Shown: piece after piece, positions 43,616 to 55,677 of the stretch
How the letters are laid out: the number at the start of each line of letters is the position of its first letter
Numbering within the stretch: the stretch's first letter is position 1
DNA from: Phialocephala subalpina
Lineage: Eukaryota; Ascomycota; Leotiomycetes; Helotiales; Mollisiaceae
Direction: 5' to 3'
DNA: 64,000 nt
NCBI GenBank assembly: GCA_900073065.1
Contig: FJOG01000009.1
Location: forward strand, 636,267 to 700,266
Position numbers and translations under genes: made by a program
Notes under the pieces: generated by a model
Databases searched by the model: none
Seen by the model: only the letters and a program-made list of their open reading frames with translations
Told to the model about the DNA's origin: nothing

Positions 43616-46263
43616 ATCGATCAAAGCTGTCAAGATTTAGCGAGGTATTTGTCGTTGTATTCTTTGCGGCGTTATTTGCGGGTGCGTGGTGCAGTCGTGC
43701 AGTTTTGAGGGGTTGAATGTCAGCGGTCGCCGATGCCTCAGAGGCTGTCGAATGATCACAGTCCGAATAGCAAGGTCCTCTTGTGAAGATCTTTCTTTGG
43801 CTTAGTCTAGTTGGTACTAGTACCAGAGCAATGTGAAGACAGGTACAGGGCACCGAAAGAGTTGCGGTATCCTGTTGTATATAAAATGTTGAAATTATGT
43901 TTGTGGGAACTAAGAGGACAAGAGGACGAAATGGGGTTTATATGAAAGCTCTCAAACTGAATGATTTTAAGGTAGCGAGCGATGTATGCGTCGAGTGAAT
44001 GAGTGGGGCTAAGGAAGGTGCGTCTGAGATCAAGCAGTCCATATCAATATCTCGCCCGCTTTTCACTGGAATTATCTGCTACAAAAGGAGAATCCTTAGC
44101 GAGTGTGCCTCTCCATTTTCTGAATCTGCTGATGAGATTCTGGCGACATTGATGTCCCTATGTTGGTATTCATGCTCGTGAGCAGGACTGAGGGCAACCA
44201 ATGTGGCATAGTCGAATTTGCATGTGAGCAAACAGGTGTATCAAGATATCACCGGCGTCATTTCTGGTCAGTGTAAGGATATGACACTATCAGCTTCTTT
44301 ACATCAGTATGGAGCTTAGCCCTAACTTTCGTTTTCTTGGTATAGTCCTTTCCTACGCTTTTGCTGCTTCCGGGTTCACCAGCTTCGGCGAGTGATAGCA
44401 AGGAGGATGCTCATGTTCTTGCTGCCTCGACAAAAGACGAGGACTTTGCAGTTCCTTTGCACATATTTCCGCAGAGGCTATCTCTATTATCTTCTTGGGC
44501 GATATGATAGAACAGAAAACCGCAGGTGAGTAATACTGTAGCTAACTTCAGATGCTCCTTCCCCATCACGCACTTTCAAATATTTCCCTCACCTACAGAC
44601 CTAGTCTGTTAGAGACTTGGCTTCTAGTATTTTATGGTACCTCAGGATTTTCATAGTATGAATTGAAACAATCTCAACATCATTTCGACATCATTTCGAC
44701 ATCAGTGCTCCCGAGTGCTGTGCGCCTGCCCATGACGGATGCATGGAAATCATCACTTCCACCTTAACACCCTAAGTCCTTGGCCTCTCTTACAGTCTCA
44801 TAATACCCTGCTTGCTCTCCTTCATGAATTTATATCTTGCGAATTTTGGAAAGTTCGTTGTGTGCGCCGAGCCATCCCATTTTGGAACTCTCCTCATTCT
44901 GAAAACATGGTACCTAGCCACACCCAAGCTCGGTTTGATGAGCCAAGGTCTCACACAGCTTTCTTGCGATGTTCTGTTGCACATCGCATCTGTTAAAGGT
45001 TCCGAGGTCGGAGAACTGAGGGGAGTAGGATTCAACGAAATGCGGGGGAGGCCTCTCACTGAAGTCCCCGACGCTCATGTCGAAAATAAGTTCAGACGTC
45101 GTAACGGTCGGGACATCTCTCGATCTCAGCTATTTGGAAATAAGTAATTTCAAGCGAAAACATGATGGTCGGTATGCGTAAATCTCAAAACTAAGCTTGT
45201 GAACTTGTGCTGTCTGTTCAGGAGGCTCGAGAGGGAAGGAACGATTCTCTAGCATGGATTCAATACCTTCAAATTCCCGTGAAGACGAACAGTCTCCCAA
45301 CATTTCTGAGCCACCAACTGTACAATATGGACTGACAGCAACTCCGACGAAGCTTCTGCTTCTCTGTACCTATTCTTTGGCTGCTTTACCTCCTGTTCGT
45401 GTTTCCGCGTCATGTCTAGCCGTACTCCTCACTACTTCCTGTTGCTCGCACGCACCCTTAGAGCCTTTTCAATTCATTCTTCGACATCTAGCCTCCAGCC
45501 TCCATCTTCTTGCTTCTCATCTTCCCGCCAAACTAGATCCGCTTGCGATGTCTGCGCCATCTGCGGCATCGATCCCAATCCTGGAGAGAGATCTACAGCA
45601 GCAGATATCTAATCAGCGCTCTGTTCCCTGGACTTCCGGCGTGCTTCTGATTGTCCCTATGCTTACACTTCCTCGCGCGAGCCACACCTTCCAGCATCCA
45701 GCCTACCCGTCTCACATACTAATGGAAGCCATTGATAGGACATAGCTTCGCATTTTCAAGGAAAGCAATTTCACCTCGGACAGGTCGGCGAGATGATGAG
45801 GAACGGCATCGGACAGCCGGACTGGGGACAGCATTGAACCGTACTTTGAACCTTTTGTTCAGCGTTCTCTTCCTCAAGCAACGTACTTTGGCCCAGGAAC
45901 CATTGTCCCAAGTAGCGAATGACTTCCTTCCTCCAAAAAGGTCGTCAACGGGCTCAGATCACGCATGCTTCAAAATAGCACATTGACTGCCGCCACTTCA
46001 ACGGACGGTAACAATACAAATTTGTGGACAAAACAGGAAGCAGTGTATCTGTTGAAGCAAAATAGTATTGCTACTACGACTTAATGTATCATACCAACTG
46101 GCAGCGCACCATCACCCCGTGCTACATATCCTCATGCTTCTCATAATATCGTCTGAACCTCCCACCCGGGATGGAATGTCGAGCTTCAGCTAAGAACTGA
46201 CAGCGATCATACTACACCTCAAAATATCCTTTCACCTTCCGATGACGTAGGATTGCACAATGA
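43616..46263. other. Intergenic, no supported gene
   Basis: 2.6 kb. ORFs of 85-163 codons on the plus strand (44739-45147, 45254-45745) have no recognisable motif or splice pattern and compositions typical of chance frames. No repeat noticed. Confidence 0.45.
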
Positions 46264-48268
46264 TCAAGCACCCTGACCCTTACCCAGCAGCACCAAGTTT
46301 GCCACATTCATAACCGTGATGATCAACCAAATCACGACGGCGACAGCAGCCGTGAACCAGCTATTTCTCATCTTAACTCCTTCTTGCCCACCCTGCGTTC
46401 CCTGGGCCTGTTGTCCGGTCGTAGATCCAGCTTCTTCTTCCTCATCAGCATCCAAATCCCTCCCACCATGCGGCTTAACAGTCATAAACTTATTCCTACA
46501 AGTAAAATAGATCAATGGCGCGCTGACAAACGGCAATACCACACTCAACGCAACCTGACTTCCATTCAGCGCTGCAGAAAGACCCTCTCTGCCCACTGCA
46601 CCAGCGATGATAATGCTAGGCGTGATGCTGATACTTCTAGTAATTAGTCTTCGGAGCCAAGGAGTGATGGTCCAGTTCAAAGCTCCTTCTGAGACCATTT
46701 GACCAGCGATCGTACACACAATACCAGCGCTGATGCCGGACAGGAGCAAGGCGAGAGCGAAGATTGTTCCTGCTGCTGGAGCGAGGCTGGATGAGAGGAG
46801 GTGGTATATTCCGAAGAGGTCGGCGTTTGCCGCGGTACTGTTGTCGGAAAGAGAGGCTCCGGCGACGATAAGAATGGCGCTGTTAACGAAGAGGGCGAAT
46901 GTGAAGAGGGATATTGAGAGTTCTGCGATGGAGTATTTGAGGCAGAAATTGATTGCTGGGAGGGATGGGTAGTAGGGAGCTTTCTCATCGTTGTTTGTGA
47001 CTGCGGATTGAGGGACGATGCCATTCTTCACGTCGTATTCTTCGAGGCGAGATTGGACAATGCCGCTTCCGAGATAGAGACTGTGTGGCATGACTGTTGC
47101 TCCAAGGATACCGCAGGCTTGGTAGAGGCTGATTAAGTCAGTACCATTCATGGAAGGGAAGAAAGTGTCCCAGGAGTTCGAGGACAAGAAAGGAATAAAA
47201 GAACGTACCCTTCAGACTGCACAATGGCAGATGATGGAAGATAACCTCGAAAGACTTCTCCAACAGATGTATCTTTGATCAAGCTCAATTGAATACAGAA
47301 GCATATTACCACTCCTAAGACAAGAGCTACCACAAACATCTCGAAAGCCCGAAGTCCTTTCATGGATCCATTGGGCCTGTAGAAGAGCAAAATGAGGAGT
47401 ACATCCGCGATGGATAGAGCACAGCCTGCCACAAGAGGAATTTGGGGGATGAGCAGATTGATTGCAATTGCGGTTCCAATAACCTCAGCAATGTCCGTTG
47501 CGATTATCTACATCATTGTCAGTGATGCGTTCAGATGAGCGAGGGAGGTGACTCACAGCCGCTTCAGCCATAATATAAAGGAAGATATTCATCCATCTTG
47601 GAAGGAATTCCCGGCAAGCTTGGGCAAGGTTCAGCCCGCTGACCGTCCCAAGCTTGATGCACAAGCTCTGCAAAAAGATTGCAAAGAGGTTGGACATCAA
47701 GACGATGAAGAGAAGCTTGAAGCGATAAGAGGCTCCGGCAGCCACGTCGGTGGAGTAATTTCCTGGGTCAATGTATGCAACTGAAATCTAAAGCTCATGT
47801 TAGAGTCTGGTCCAAGGATGGAGTGCGAAGAGTCATTCATACCATAAAACCAGGACCGACAAACCAAGCTTGGGCAAGGTTCAGCCCGCTGACCGTCCCA
47901 AGCTTGATGCACAAGCTCTGCAAAAAGATTGCAAAGAGGTTGGACATCAAGACGATGAAGAGAAGCTTGAAGCGATAAGAGGCTCCGGCAGCCACGTCGG
48001 TGGAGTAATTTCCTGGGTCAATGTATGCAACTGAAATCTAAAGCTCATGTTAGAGTCTGGTCCAAGGATGGAGTGCGAAGAGTCATTCATACCATAAAAC
48101 CAGGACCGACAAACCCCCTTCGACGCCTGTGCTGGGTATCCTTCTCAACTCTCTGGCGTTTGCGATCCCATTCAAATCATTTCTCGTCGTCAGGTCCGCT
48201 GACAACGCACTCGGATTCTGATTGAATCCCGTGCCCTCAGGCTCTTCCGTTCTTGAAGGACAGTTCAT
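46264..48268 (-). CDS. NRAMP-family metal transporter (Smf-type) with internal duplication
   Basis: Exons: 48093-48268 (N-terminal), 47843-48037, 47557-47787, 47209-47507, 46264-47128. NRAMP signatures are FVGPGFM, DPGNYSTD in helix 1 (metal ligands Asp and Asn) and MPHSLYLGSGIVQSRL in helix 6 (metal-binding Met). The last exons give the remaining helices and a Gly/Gln/Glu linker before the final span. These proteins import Mn2+/Fe2+ with protons. A perfect 250-bp tandem duplication (47615-48114) adds 65 residues in frame, so helices 1-2 with DPGN occur twice. The N-terminal ORF (MNCPSRTEEPEG, 48268) meets FVGPGFM one base out of frame at a run of five G (48114-48118), so the start model is unresolved: a frameshift, a sequencing error or a non-standard intron. 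Confidence 0.9.
47615..48114. repeat. Perfect 250-bp direct tandem duplication inside the NRAMP gene
   Basis: Bases 47615-47864 and 47865-48114 are identical over all 250 positions by line-by-line comparison. Only one base of junction homology (C) extends beyond. The unit contains exon, the 55-bp intron (47788-47842, repeated at 48038-48092) and exon. Confidence 0.97.
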
Positions 48269-48332
48269 TGTGGCAACATCGATGTTGACTTCTTGCCCTT
48301 TCCGGTCAAGTAAAATGGTGTTGAGGAGCCTC

Positions 48333-48352
48333 TATCCTATCCTATCCTATCC
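48333..48352. repeat. (TATCC)4 microsatellite
   Basis: Four exact TATCC units, 65 bp upstream of the NRAMP ATG. Confidence 0.9.
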
Positions 48353-48866
48353 TTAAAACTTTTCAACGTAGTGAATTGGTTATAAAAAGCAGGAGTAGTG
48401 ACGTCTAGACAAAGCGAAGTAAAGTAAAGTAAAACAAGAAAACCTGGGGAAAAGCGGAGGTATATGAATGAAGTCTCGAATCGAGAGTTCTCGGGTTTTC
48501 GTAGCAAGCGTCGTAATGTGTTCGTCCGGGAGCGACTTTTCCCGCTCAAACTTCTCGATCAACGAATCGGGAAGGACCGTAGGCGATGATCAAAACCATC
48601 AAAACCAGTGCCGAGCCGATGACATGCCACGAAATAAGCTCACGATCACTTGTTGGAAACCTGCATTGGTTTTTGGTTCGAATAATTCAAGAGTCGGAAC
48701 AGGAACAGGAAGGGGATGGGAAATTACCGAGTTCTTATTCACTTCAGTTTGTCTGAGGCGGTTGTTCTGTTGACTTGATCTAGTCATCTGTGCCTCACTC
48801 AGCCCTGAACCGAAGCGGTAAACTTACGCCCAAGGATTCATCGTGATTGCTACTGGCTACGCCCTC

Positions 48867-48901
48867 CGGTTTGCGGTTTGCGGTGTGCGGTGAGCGGTCT
48901 G
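48867..48901. repeat. 7-bp minisatellite, five copies
   Basis: CGGTTTG, CGGTTTG, CGGTGTG, CGGTGAG and CGGTCTG in tandem. Confidence 0.9.
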
Positions 48902-49534
48902 TGTCAGGCTCACTCAGGCCTGTCAGAATTATTTCATCAAATCCCTTTATATTTGAGCTGGAATTGATCATGTGGTGGCTCAAGTCCTTGTATCATCGTT
49001 CAATCATCCAAGGGCAATGGCGGGGGATTGGCTTGGCGGCGGGGGAGGAACCCGAGAGTTCATGCAAGCCGTTTGTGGATAATTCCCGTTCCGATCAAAG
49101 GCGAGAGGAAATGAGAACCTTGTGGGCTACGTTGACGCTCGGTGAGGAAACAAACTGAACGTCGCTCGAACATTTCTAGCACAAAGAAACTCTTTGAACT
49201 TATGCCCACTTCCGATGGCTGGTCTTCAAAGACCGAGACAATGAGACGTCATTGTACATGAACGGGTATACCAATATCTATCTCTTCATATCTCACGCAA
49301 GGAACCGAAAACTCAAATAAACGCTTCATTGATGCTATGATATGCACAACCTCTATGTTGTGGACCATATCGTAAGTAAGCATGTTCTACTGTGCAGAGT
49401 AGAAGTCATCCATCCTGTTTGGAAGACATGTAACGCCGCCGACCATGCAACGCCTCGCAAATTATGAAGATTTTGAAAATACACAGGATACACAGGAGTT
49501 TCGAAATCCTCAAGCCACCACCCACCCAACCAAG

Positions 49535-51493
49535 TTACTTAGGATCGGATTGATCGAGGTTAAGATAAGCCTTTTGCAAAGGCTTCTTCTCACGACCATC
49601 ATTCTCGAGGACTGTGATCCAATCTCGCATCTGAATATCTCGACCCTTCTCCTTGTCCTCTCTCCATTGTCCAAGCCGACGTGCACTATCGGAAGTCAAT
49701 CTCTCAGGAGGAGCATTAACCGCGCCAGGAGTTCCTGGAAGACCTTGAGTATTGATACGACTGGGGGTGCTTGTGCCACTCGCAGAACCTCCTGAACTTT
49801 GGTCCATCCAGCTGTACTTCTTCTTCTTGCCAAACAAGCCACGGCCACCACCCAGAAATTGAGCAGTAGTGGTATTTGCTGCTGCATGGTTCGCGGCCTC
49901 GTTGACCTTCGCCTCGGCTTTCTTCTTTTGCTCCTTCTTGGTCGGGGCCTTCTCGATCGATTCTGGTGCAACAGAACCAGGTGTACCAGGAGCCACAGAA
50001 CCTTGACGTGTCGCGCCACCTCCAGCACGCAGTGCTCGCTTTCGTAGTCGTGCTTCCTCTAAGTCTCGCTCCTTCATCGCCTCTTGTCTAAATGCGGCCA
50101 CCAGCTCGTTCGTGATTTTCGATCCGGTAGTAGAAGCAGGGGTCATGTTTGCGGATGAGTGAGATCCTAAAAGACGTTAGCAAAGCTCAAAAAATATACA
50201 GTCGTAGGCCGTACGCTTCAGTGGGTTGGAGTGTGGGCTGACCGCACTCTCCCAACCACTCCGCGGTCCTCCTTCAGCAGCGATACCTGAGCCAGCCAAA
50301 TCACTAGGAACAGCGACGTCTGCCCACTCTTCTGGTACGATGCCATGAGAAGTAGTCTGCCGTCCCTTGGCCAGCTTGGTAGCATCCTCGATCAAGCCCC
50401 GCAAACGATGCTTGGTAGCAATTGACAGAAGCGCAACCTGGTCGACAAGCATGGAGTCGGGAGGAATGAAATCACCACTACTATTAACGATTCCCATATT
50501 GGCACCCATGGTAGTCGTAATTCTCATCTCCTTCTGAGCAAACTGATTTGGTAGCTTCATGTAGCCCATCGTGCCTTTCACATCGACGTTCATCGCAAGC
50601 CCATGCTCCCGAGTTATCTTCTCCATCTTTCTCTGCAGCGAATGAACTTGCAAGAACGGGTTAGAGAGCTCCTTCTGTCTCGAGACTGCGAGATTATGAG
50701 CAGCATCATGCCATGCCTTGTCACCCACCTTCTTGTGGTACTCCTCCTGTGACTTCTCGATAGGCTTCTCCGCCGCAGCGTTTGCAGGTCCCGCACCGTA
50801 GAATGATGCCTCATCTCCTGGTGGGAATTGGGAGAAGCTGTGTCCTGAGGAAATGGTACCAGACTGTGAACCGGATAGTTGAGAGTTGAAGGAGGTGTTG
50901 TACATCTGGAACGTATACTGCTCTTCCTCCCGCAGATCGATGCCTGTACCACCCAGTACGTCCATCACGTCCATACCATCTTCCTTCGGCTTCTCGACTG
51001 GCTTTGAGGGCGGACCCATCGTGCCATGACTTGGTGGAGTAGGCATCGGAGGTGTGGCGTAGTTGTTGTAGTTTGGAGGAGGTTGATTTGGTTGATTTTG
51101 ATTCGCGAAGTTCAGAGGATTTTGCTGCTGAGGGTGTTGTTGAAGGTGAGGGTTTTGGTGTTGAGGGTGCTGGTGATTCGATTGTGGTAAGGTCAGGCTC
51201 ATAGGTGAATTTGTATGACCATTCGAATATGGAGTGTTGTAAACACCGTTTGGGAGCTGAACATTCTGAAAGTGAGGGGATGCTGTAGCGGAGGAGGGAG
51301 CAGGCGTATTCGGAGACATGTGGTAGGGCGACTGGACGTATGGCGAGCCAGGTTGGGAAGTCGGATTTGGCGATAGTTTCTGTCTTTTGTTCGGATTAGG
51401 GAGGTATTGCTGCGACATAGCCGGCGATGTTGCCTGCGGCGGCGAGTATGGCCTCTGAGGCTGCATGGGATACTGCTGCTGTGGTTGCGCCAT
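49535..51493 (-). CDS. TAF4: Transcription initiation factor TFIID subunit 4 (TAF4)
   Basis: Two exons (50215-51493, 49535-50166) encode 636 residues. The first 190 residues are Pro/Gln/Asn-rich (QHPQHQNPHLQQHPQQQ) and disordered. The family domain begins at MDVMDVLGGTGIDLREEEQY. It includes the histone-fold-like helices (HDAAHNLAVSRQKELSNPFL, VDQVALLSIATKHRLRGLIE) and the ELVAAFRQEAMKERDLEEAR helix across the intron. The C-terminus ends with RLGQWREDKEKGRDIQMRDW and WITVLEND, typical for fungal TAF4. TAF4 pairs with TAF12 in TFIID in the nucleus. The 48-bp intron (50167-50214) joins in phase 1. The ATG at 51493 is preferred to an upstream TTG. The gene is head-to-head with YSH1. Confidence 0.94.
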
Positions 51494-51985
51494 GGTGATG
51501 CGATGCTTCAAAGGATCTTCAAAATCCTCGATCTCCTTTCACAAGGCAGGCGCAGAGCCCGCTGTTCCCCTGACGTCTTCACCCATGCGCGGACTGAGAT
51601 ACTGGGTATCTCAAAGGGTTTCGCCTTGATATGTTGCTGTCGATCCAGGAGTCGTGGAGTCGTACGCTGGAGTCGGGAGGGCGGTTTTTGAGTTGAAGTG
51701 GTGATGGGAGGAGTCTACGAGACCCGTCGCGAGATGCGCTAGTGCTTCACGTGCGATTTCTAAAGCGGCTCTCTGTTAACTTTAAAACAGCGACACTACT
51801 TCATCCAACTACGAAGTAATAACTACTACATCTTCTCATTCTACCCTCTTTTACGGTACCATCTCGACATCCACGGGACTAGCATCAAGTCCTCTCAAGC
51901 CTGCCTGCCTGAGATGTTATACTGCTGACGAACCAAATTCTATCGCGATTCAACCTGGAGAACCTGCCCCGAACCCTCCAGCACG
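51494..51985. promoter_or_regulatory. Divergent TAF4-YSH1 promoter
   Basis: 492 bp between the two start codons. The YSH1-proximal part contains CT- and CA-rich leader sequence. No TATA box is evident, as expected for housekeeping genes. Confidence 0.6.
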
Positions 51986-54898
51986 ATGGCCTCCAAGCGC
52001 AAAGCTTCAGCAATGGCACCTGCTGCCGAAGAGCCAGTAGATCCAGCCGATGAACTGATGTTCTTGTGCTTAGGCGGTGGCAATGAGGTTGGCAGATCAT
52101 GTCATATTATACAGTACAAGGGCAAGACTGTGATGGTGAGTACCTTACCTGATCGCATTCCCGAGCACCTGCTAACTACTCTGCCTTGTAGCTTGATGCT
52201 GGACAGCATGCTGGATACGAAGGCATAGCTTCTCTTCCCTTTTACGATGACTTCGATCTCAGTACGGTCGATGTGCTTCTGATTAGCCAGTAAGCGCCCT
52301 CTCCTTCAGTCTCGATATACATTGGGTCCTATCTTGGGGTGTGGTGCGTGGTTATTTACCATATGTTGACTACCATTTTCCTTGTCATATTGTTTTCTGT
52401 GCAACAAGGAAACTTGTGCCCCTGTCTATTTCTCAGTCCAGATCAATCATGTATACGAGAATCAATACAAATCAGTTTTACCACCCAGCAGATGCATGTC
52501 TTGATTCCGTGAAGATGATTTGCACTCGAGCATAGCATTGTACATAGGACAGCTTACCCCTGGCGTATTTCCATATGATGATTCTTGCCTTCAGAGCTAA
52601 CATGTTGAAAGTTTCCACGTCGACCATGCCGCTTCTCTACCTTATGTTTTGGCCAAGACCAATTTCAAAGGACGAGTCTTCATGACGCACCCTACCAAAG
52701 CTATCTACAAATGGCTCATTCAGGACAGCGTTCGAGTTGGCGGAGCATCGAACTCTTCTCAGCCTGTCTACACAGAGCAAGACCATCTAAATACATTTCC
52801 CCAAATTGAGGCAATCGACTATCATACTACACATACTATTTCTTCAATCCGAATCACGCCATATCCTGCCGGACACGTTCTTGGTGCCGCCATGTTCCTT
52901 ATAGAAATAGCTGGACTGAAAATTTTCTTCACTGGGGATTATTCTCGAGAAGATGATCGACATTTGGTTTCTGCTGAAGTCCCGAAGGGCGTCAAGATAG
53001 ATGTGCTCATTACCGAGTCAACATACGGTATTGCTTCACATGTCCCTCGACTGGAACGAGAGCAGCAACTCATGAAGTCTATTACTGGTATCTTGAATCG
53101 TGGCGGCCGTGTCCTTATGCCGGTCTTTGCCTTAGGACGAGCACAAGAACTGTTGTTGATTCTGGATGAGTACTGGAGCCGACACTCAGAATACCAAAGA
53201 TATCCCGTCTACTATGCTAGTAACTTAGCCAGAAAGTGTATGTTGGTTTACCACACATACGTTGGCGCTATGAACGACAACATCAAGCGTCTCTTCAGAG
53301 AACGAATGGCGGAAGCAGAGGCAAACTCAGATACTGCTGGGAAAGGCGGTCCATGGGACTTCAAGTACGTTCGTTCCTTGAAGAATCTCGACAGATTCGA
53401 TGATGTTGGAGGTTGCGTTATGCTTGCCAGTCCTGGTATGCTCCAAAATGGTGTCAGTAGAGAACTACTCGAGAGATGGGCACCGAGTGACAAGAATGGT
53501 GTCATCATCACGGGTTATAGTGTTGAAGGAACCATGGCAAAGCAGATCATGCAAGAGCCAGATCAGATCCATGCAATTATGAACAGGACAGTGGGAGGTG
53601 CACGAAGAGGGCCAAACGCAGAGAATGAGAAAGTCATGATCCCTCGGCGGTGCAGTATTCAAGAGTTCTCGTTTGCAGCCCATGTCGATGGAACTGAGAA
53701 TCGGGAGTTCATCGAAGAAGTAGCTGCACCTGTGGTCGTAAGTGTTCTTGCCTCTTTGAGCTCTCGTTTTTGTAGCTAATACCATACAGATCCTTGTTCA
53801 TGGAGAACAGCATAATATGATGCGACTCAAGTCAAAATTACTCTCCCTGAACGCAGACAAAACAACAAAAGTTAAGGTCTACAGCCCGAGAAATTGCGAA
53901 GAGCTACGAATACCATTCAAGGCAGACAAGCTTGCGAAAGTCGTCGGCAAGCTTGCATCCATTCCACCTCCAACGTCAGATGACCAATCGCAGCTCATCA
54001 CCGGAGTTCTGGTACAGAGTGATTTCAAGATGTCTCTCATGGCTCCCGAGGACTTGCGAGAATTCGCTGGATTGACCACTACGACCATTATTTGCAAGCA
54101 ACGCATGACTTTGAGTGCCGCGGGTATTGAGTTGATCAAATGGGCTCTTGAAGGCACGTTTGGAAGCATCGATGAATTGCCAGAGAGTAAATTGAGGAAG
54201 ATGAATGGCGACACACATATGAACGGGTCGACAGAAGAAGCAGATGAAGAGATCTCGAGCCTGACAACAGCCTATCTCGTAATGGGATGTGTTACAGTCC
54301 GACACAGAAACAACGGAGAGGTGGAGCTGGAATGGGAAGGCAACATGCTCAATGATGGTATTGCCGATGCGGTTATGGGCGTTCTGTTGTCCGTGGAAAG
54401 CAGTCCCGCTGCTGTGAAACGTGAGTCTCCCACCATGTCTGATGTACTTCGCTAATAATTGCAGAATCCTCAAGCAAACATTCCCACTCACATGCACTAC
54501 CGGAACGAAATCCACACGCGAACCTATCTCCGACGGAGCGACTAGAGCGACTATTCATGTTCCTAGAAGCTCAATTTGGAGCCGACAATGTCTCTCCTAT
54601 TGCAGTGCCTAAACAGATTTCAAAGGCAATAGCTCGTTCACCAACGAAAGGCGAAGACGGAGAATCAGACGCTTCGGAAGAAGAAGATAGTCAAATCGAA
54701 GCTATGCAGCGCAAGGAGATTGAAAGACTGCATAAAATCGGCATTCCAGTCCCAGGTGTCGAGATCAGAATCGGCAACATGGCTGCTAAGGTCTGGCTGG
54801 AGGATTTAGAGATCGAGTGCCCAAGCCGAGTTTTGGCAGAGCGCGTAAGGACCGTCGTTGAGAGGGCAGTTGAGGTGACCGCTCCATTGTGGGCATGA
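51986..54898 (+). CDS. YSH1: Pre-mRNA 3'-end processing endoribonuclease YSH1/CPSF73
   Basis: Five exons (51986-52135, 52192-52289, 52612-53737, 53790-54420, 54465-54898) encode 812 residues. The metallo-beta-lactamase core has [13 protein letters not shown] (HxHxDH zinc motif, split by intron 2), GHVLGAAMF and [12 protein letters not shown]. The beta-CASP region continues with [37 protein letters not shown] and [13 protein letters not shown]. The C-terminal domain mediates subunit contacts. This is the nuclease that cleaves pre-mRNA before polyadenylation, in the nuclear CPF/CPSF complex. Intron 2 (52290-52611) is 322 bp, several times longer than the others (44-56 bp), and ends in AAAG. All zinc-ligand motifs are intact. 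Confidence 0.97.
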
Positions 54899-55677
54899 TT
54901 GTACTTTTATTTCTTTCTTTGCCTGGCGATATCACAAGCCATCAATTTTCACATGATGATTGCGATATTTGGGAATTCGGATGGGAGGTCTTCAAAACCA
55001 GGATCCATAGAAAAGGCGTTCGTGCGCATTGCAGGTGGGCCAATAATCTGACCAATTCATAAACGAGGAAATAACGGAGCAATAATGAATTCCAATCGCG
55101 GCATTATTGAATCGCATCACTTCCATAATCTCATTCAGCTGCATCTCCGTCCTCCAACAGGGGTGCAGTATCAAATTCCCGAATCATGTCACCCGCCTGA
55201 ACGTCATCTTGCTTTCATTTCTGCCACTTCCCCATCTGCTGCAATCCAGCCTCGCCAACTCAGTGCACCCAAAGCATAAAAATTGGATTTATAAACACAC
55301 GACCAATGGATTCTATCAGATGATCTAGATTTCAGATGATCTGCTAGATTTATTGATAAGAGCGAGGCTTTTACCATGGATTTTCCCTTCTGACAAGCTC
55401 ACACCGATGGTGTTTGGACCCCTGAAGCCTGTTCCCCCTAAGTTTTAGCGAGGTTGGGGCCGTTGATGCGCTGTGTCGTGTGGAGGCTTGTGGCTGGAAA
55501 GCAGGCTATTTACCCGTTCTGGGCTGGCTGGAGACATAAATCAACGTCTGCCCCTTCGTGCCGATTGCTACAGGTCTCACATTCTTGAGGTTATTGATAA
55601 TTCCATCGAATTTACTATCTATACTTGCGAGTCGCCCAAATTCTAATCCATAGCATCACCGACGACAAAATTTCGAA
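54899..55677. other. Intergenic, no supported gene
   Basis: YSH1 3' flank and upstream region of a small ORF. A palindromic CTAGATTTCAGATGATCTGC region near 55325-55355 was the only structure seen. Confidence 0.45.

Larger units (their letters stand above)
48269..49534. other. Intergenic: NRAMP promoter side and TAF4 3' flank
   Basis: 1.27 kb with two simple repeats: (TATCC)4 at 48333-48352 and a 5 x 7-bp GC-rich repeat at 48867-48901. AGTAA repeats occur near 48415. No gene supported. Confidence 0.5.

Noticed and set aside
44739..45147. Two overlapping plus ORFs of 85 and 111 codons
   Set aside because: Different frames over the same DNA, neither with features.
45254..45745. 163-codon plus ORF starting MDSIPSNSREDEQ
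   Set aside because: Starts with ATG, but composition (Leu/Ser/Pro from CT-rich DNA) and lack of any motif or neighbour support make it doubtful.
48025..48225. Plus ORFs repeated at 47775 and 48025 (MQLKSKAHVRVWSKDGVRRV)
   Set aside because: Antisense shadows of the NRAMP duplication, identical because the DNA is identical.
52341..52535. 64-codon ORF inside the YSH1 intron
   Set aside because: Sits entirely in the intron, no homology or start context; the intron is explained by frame on both sides.
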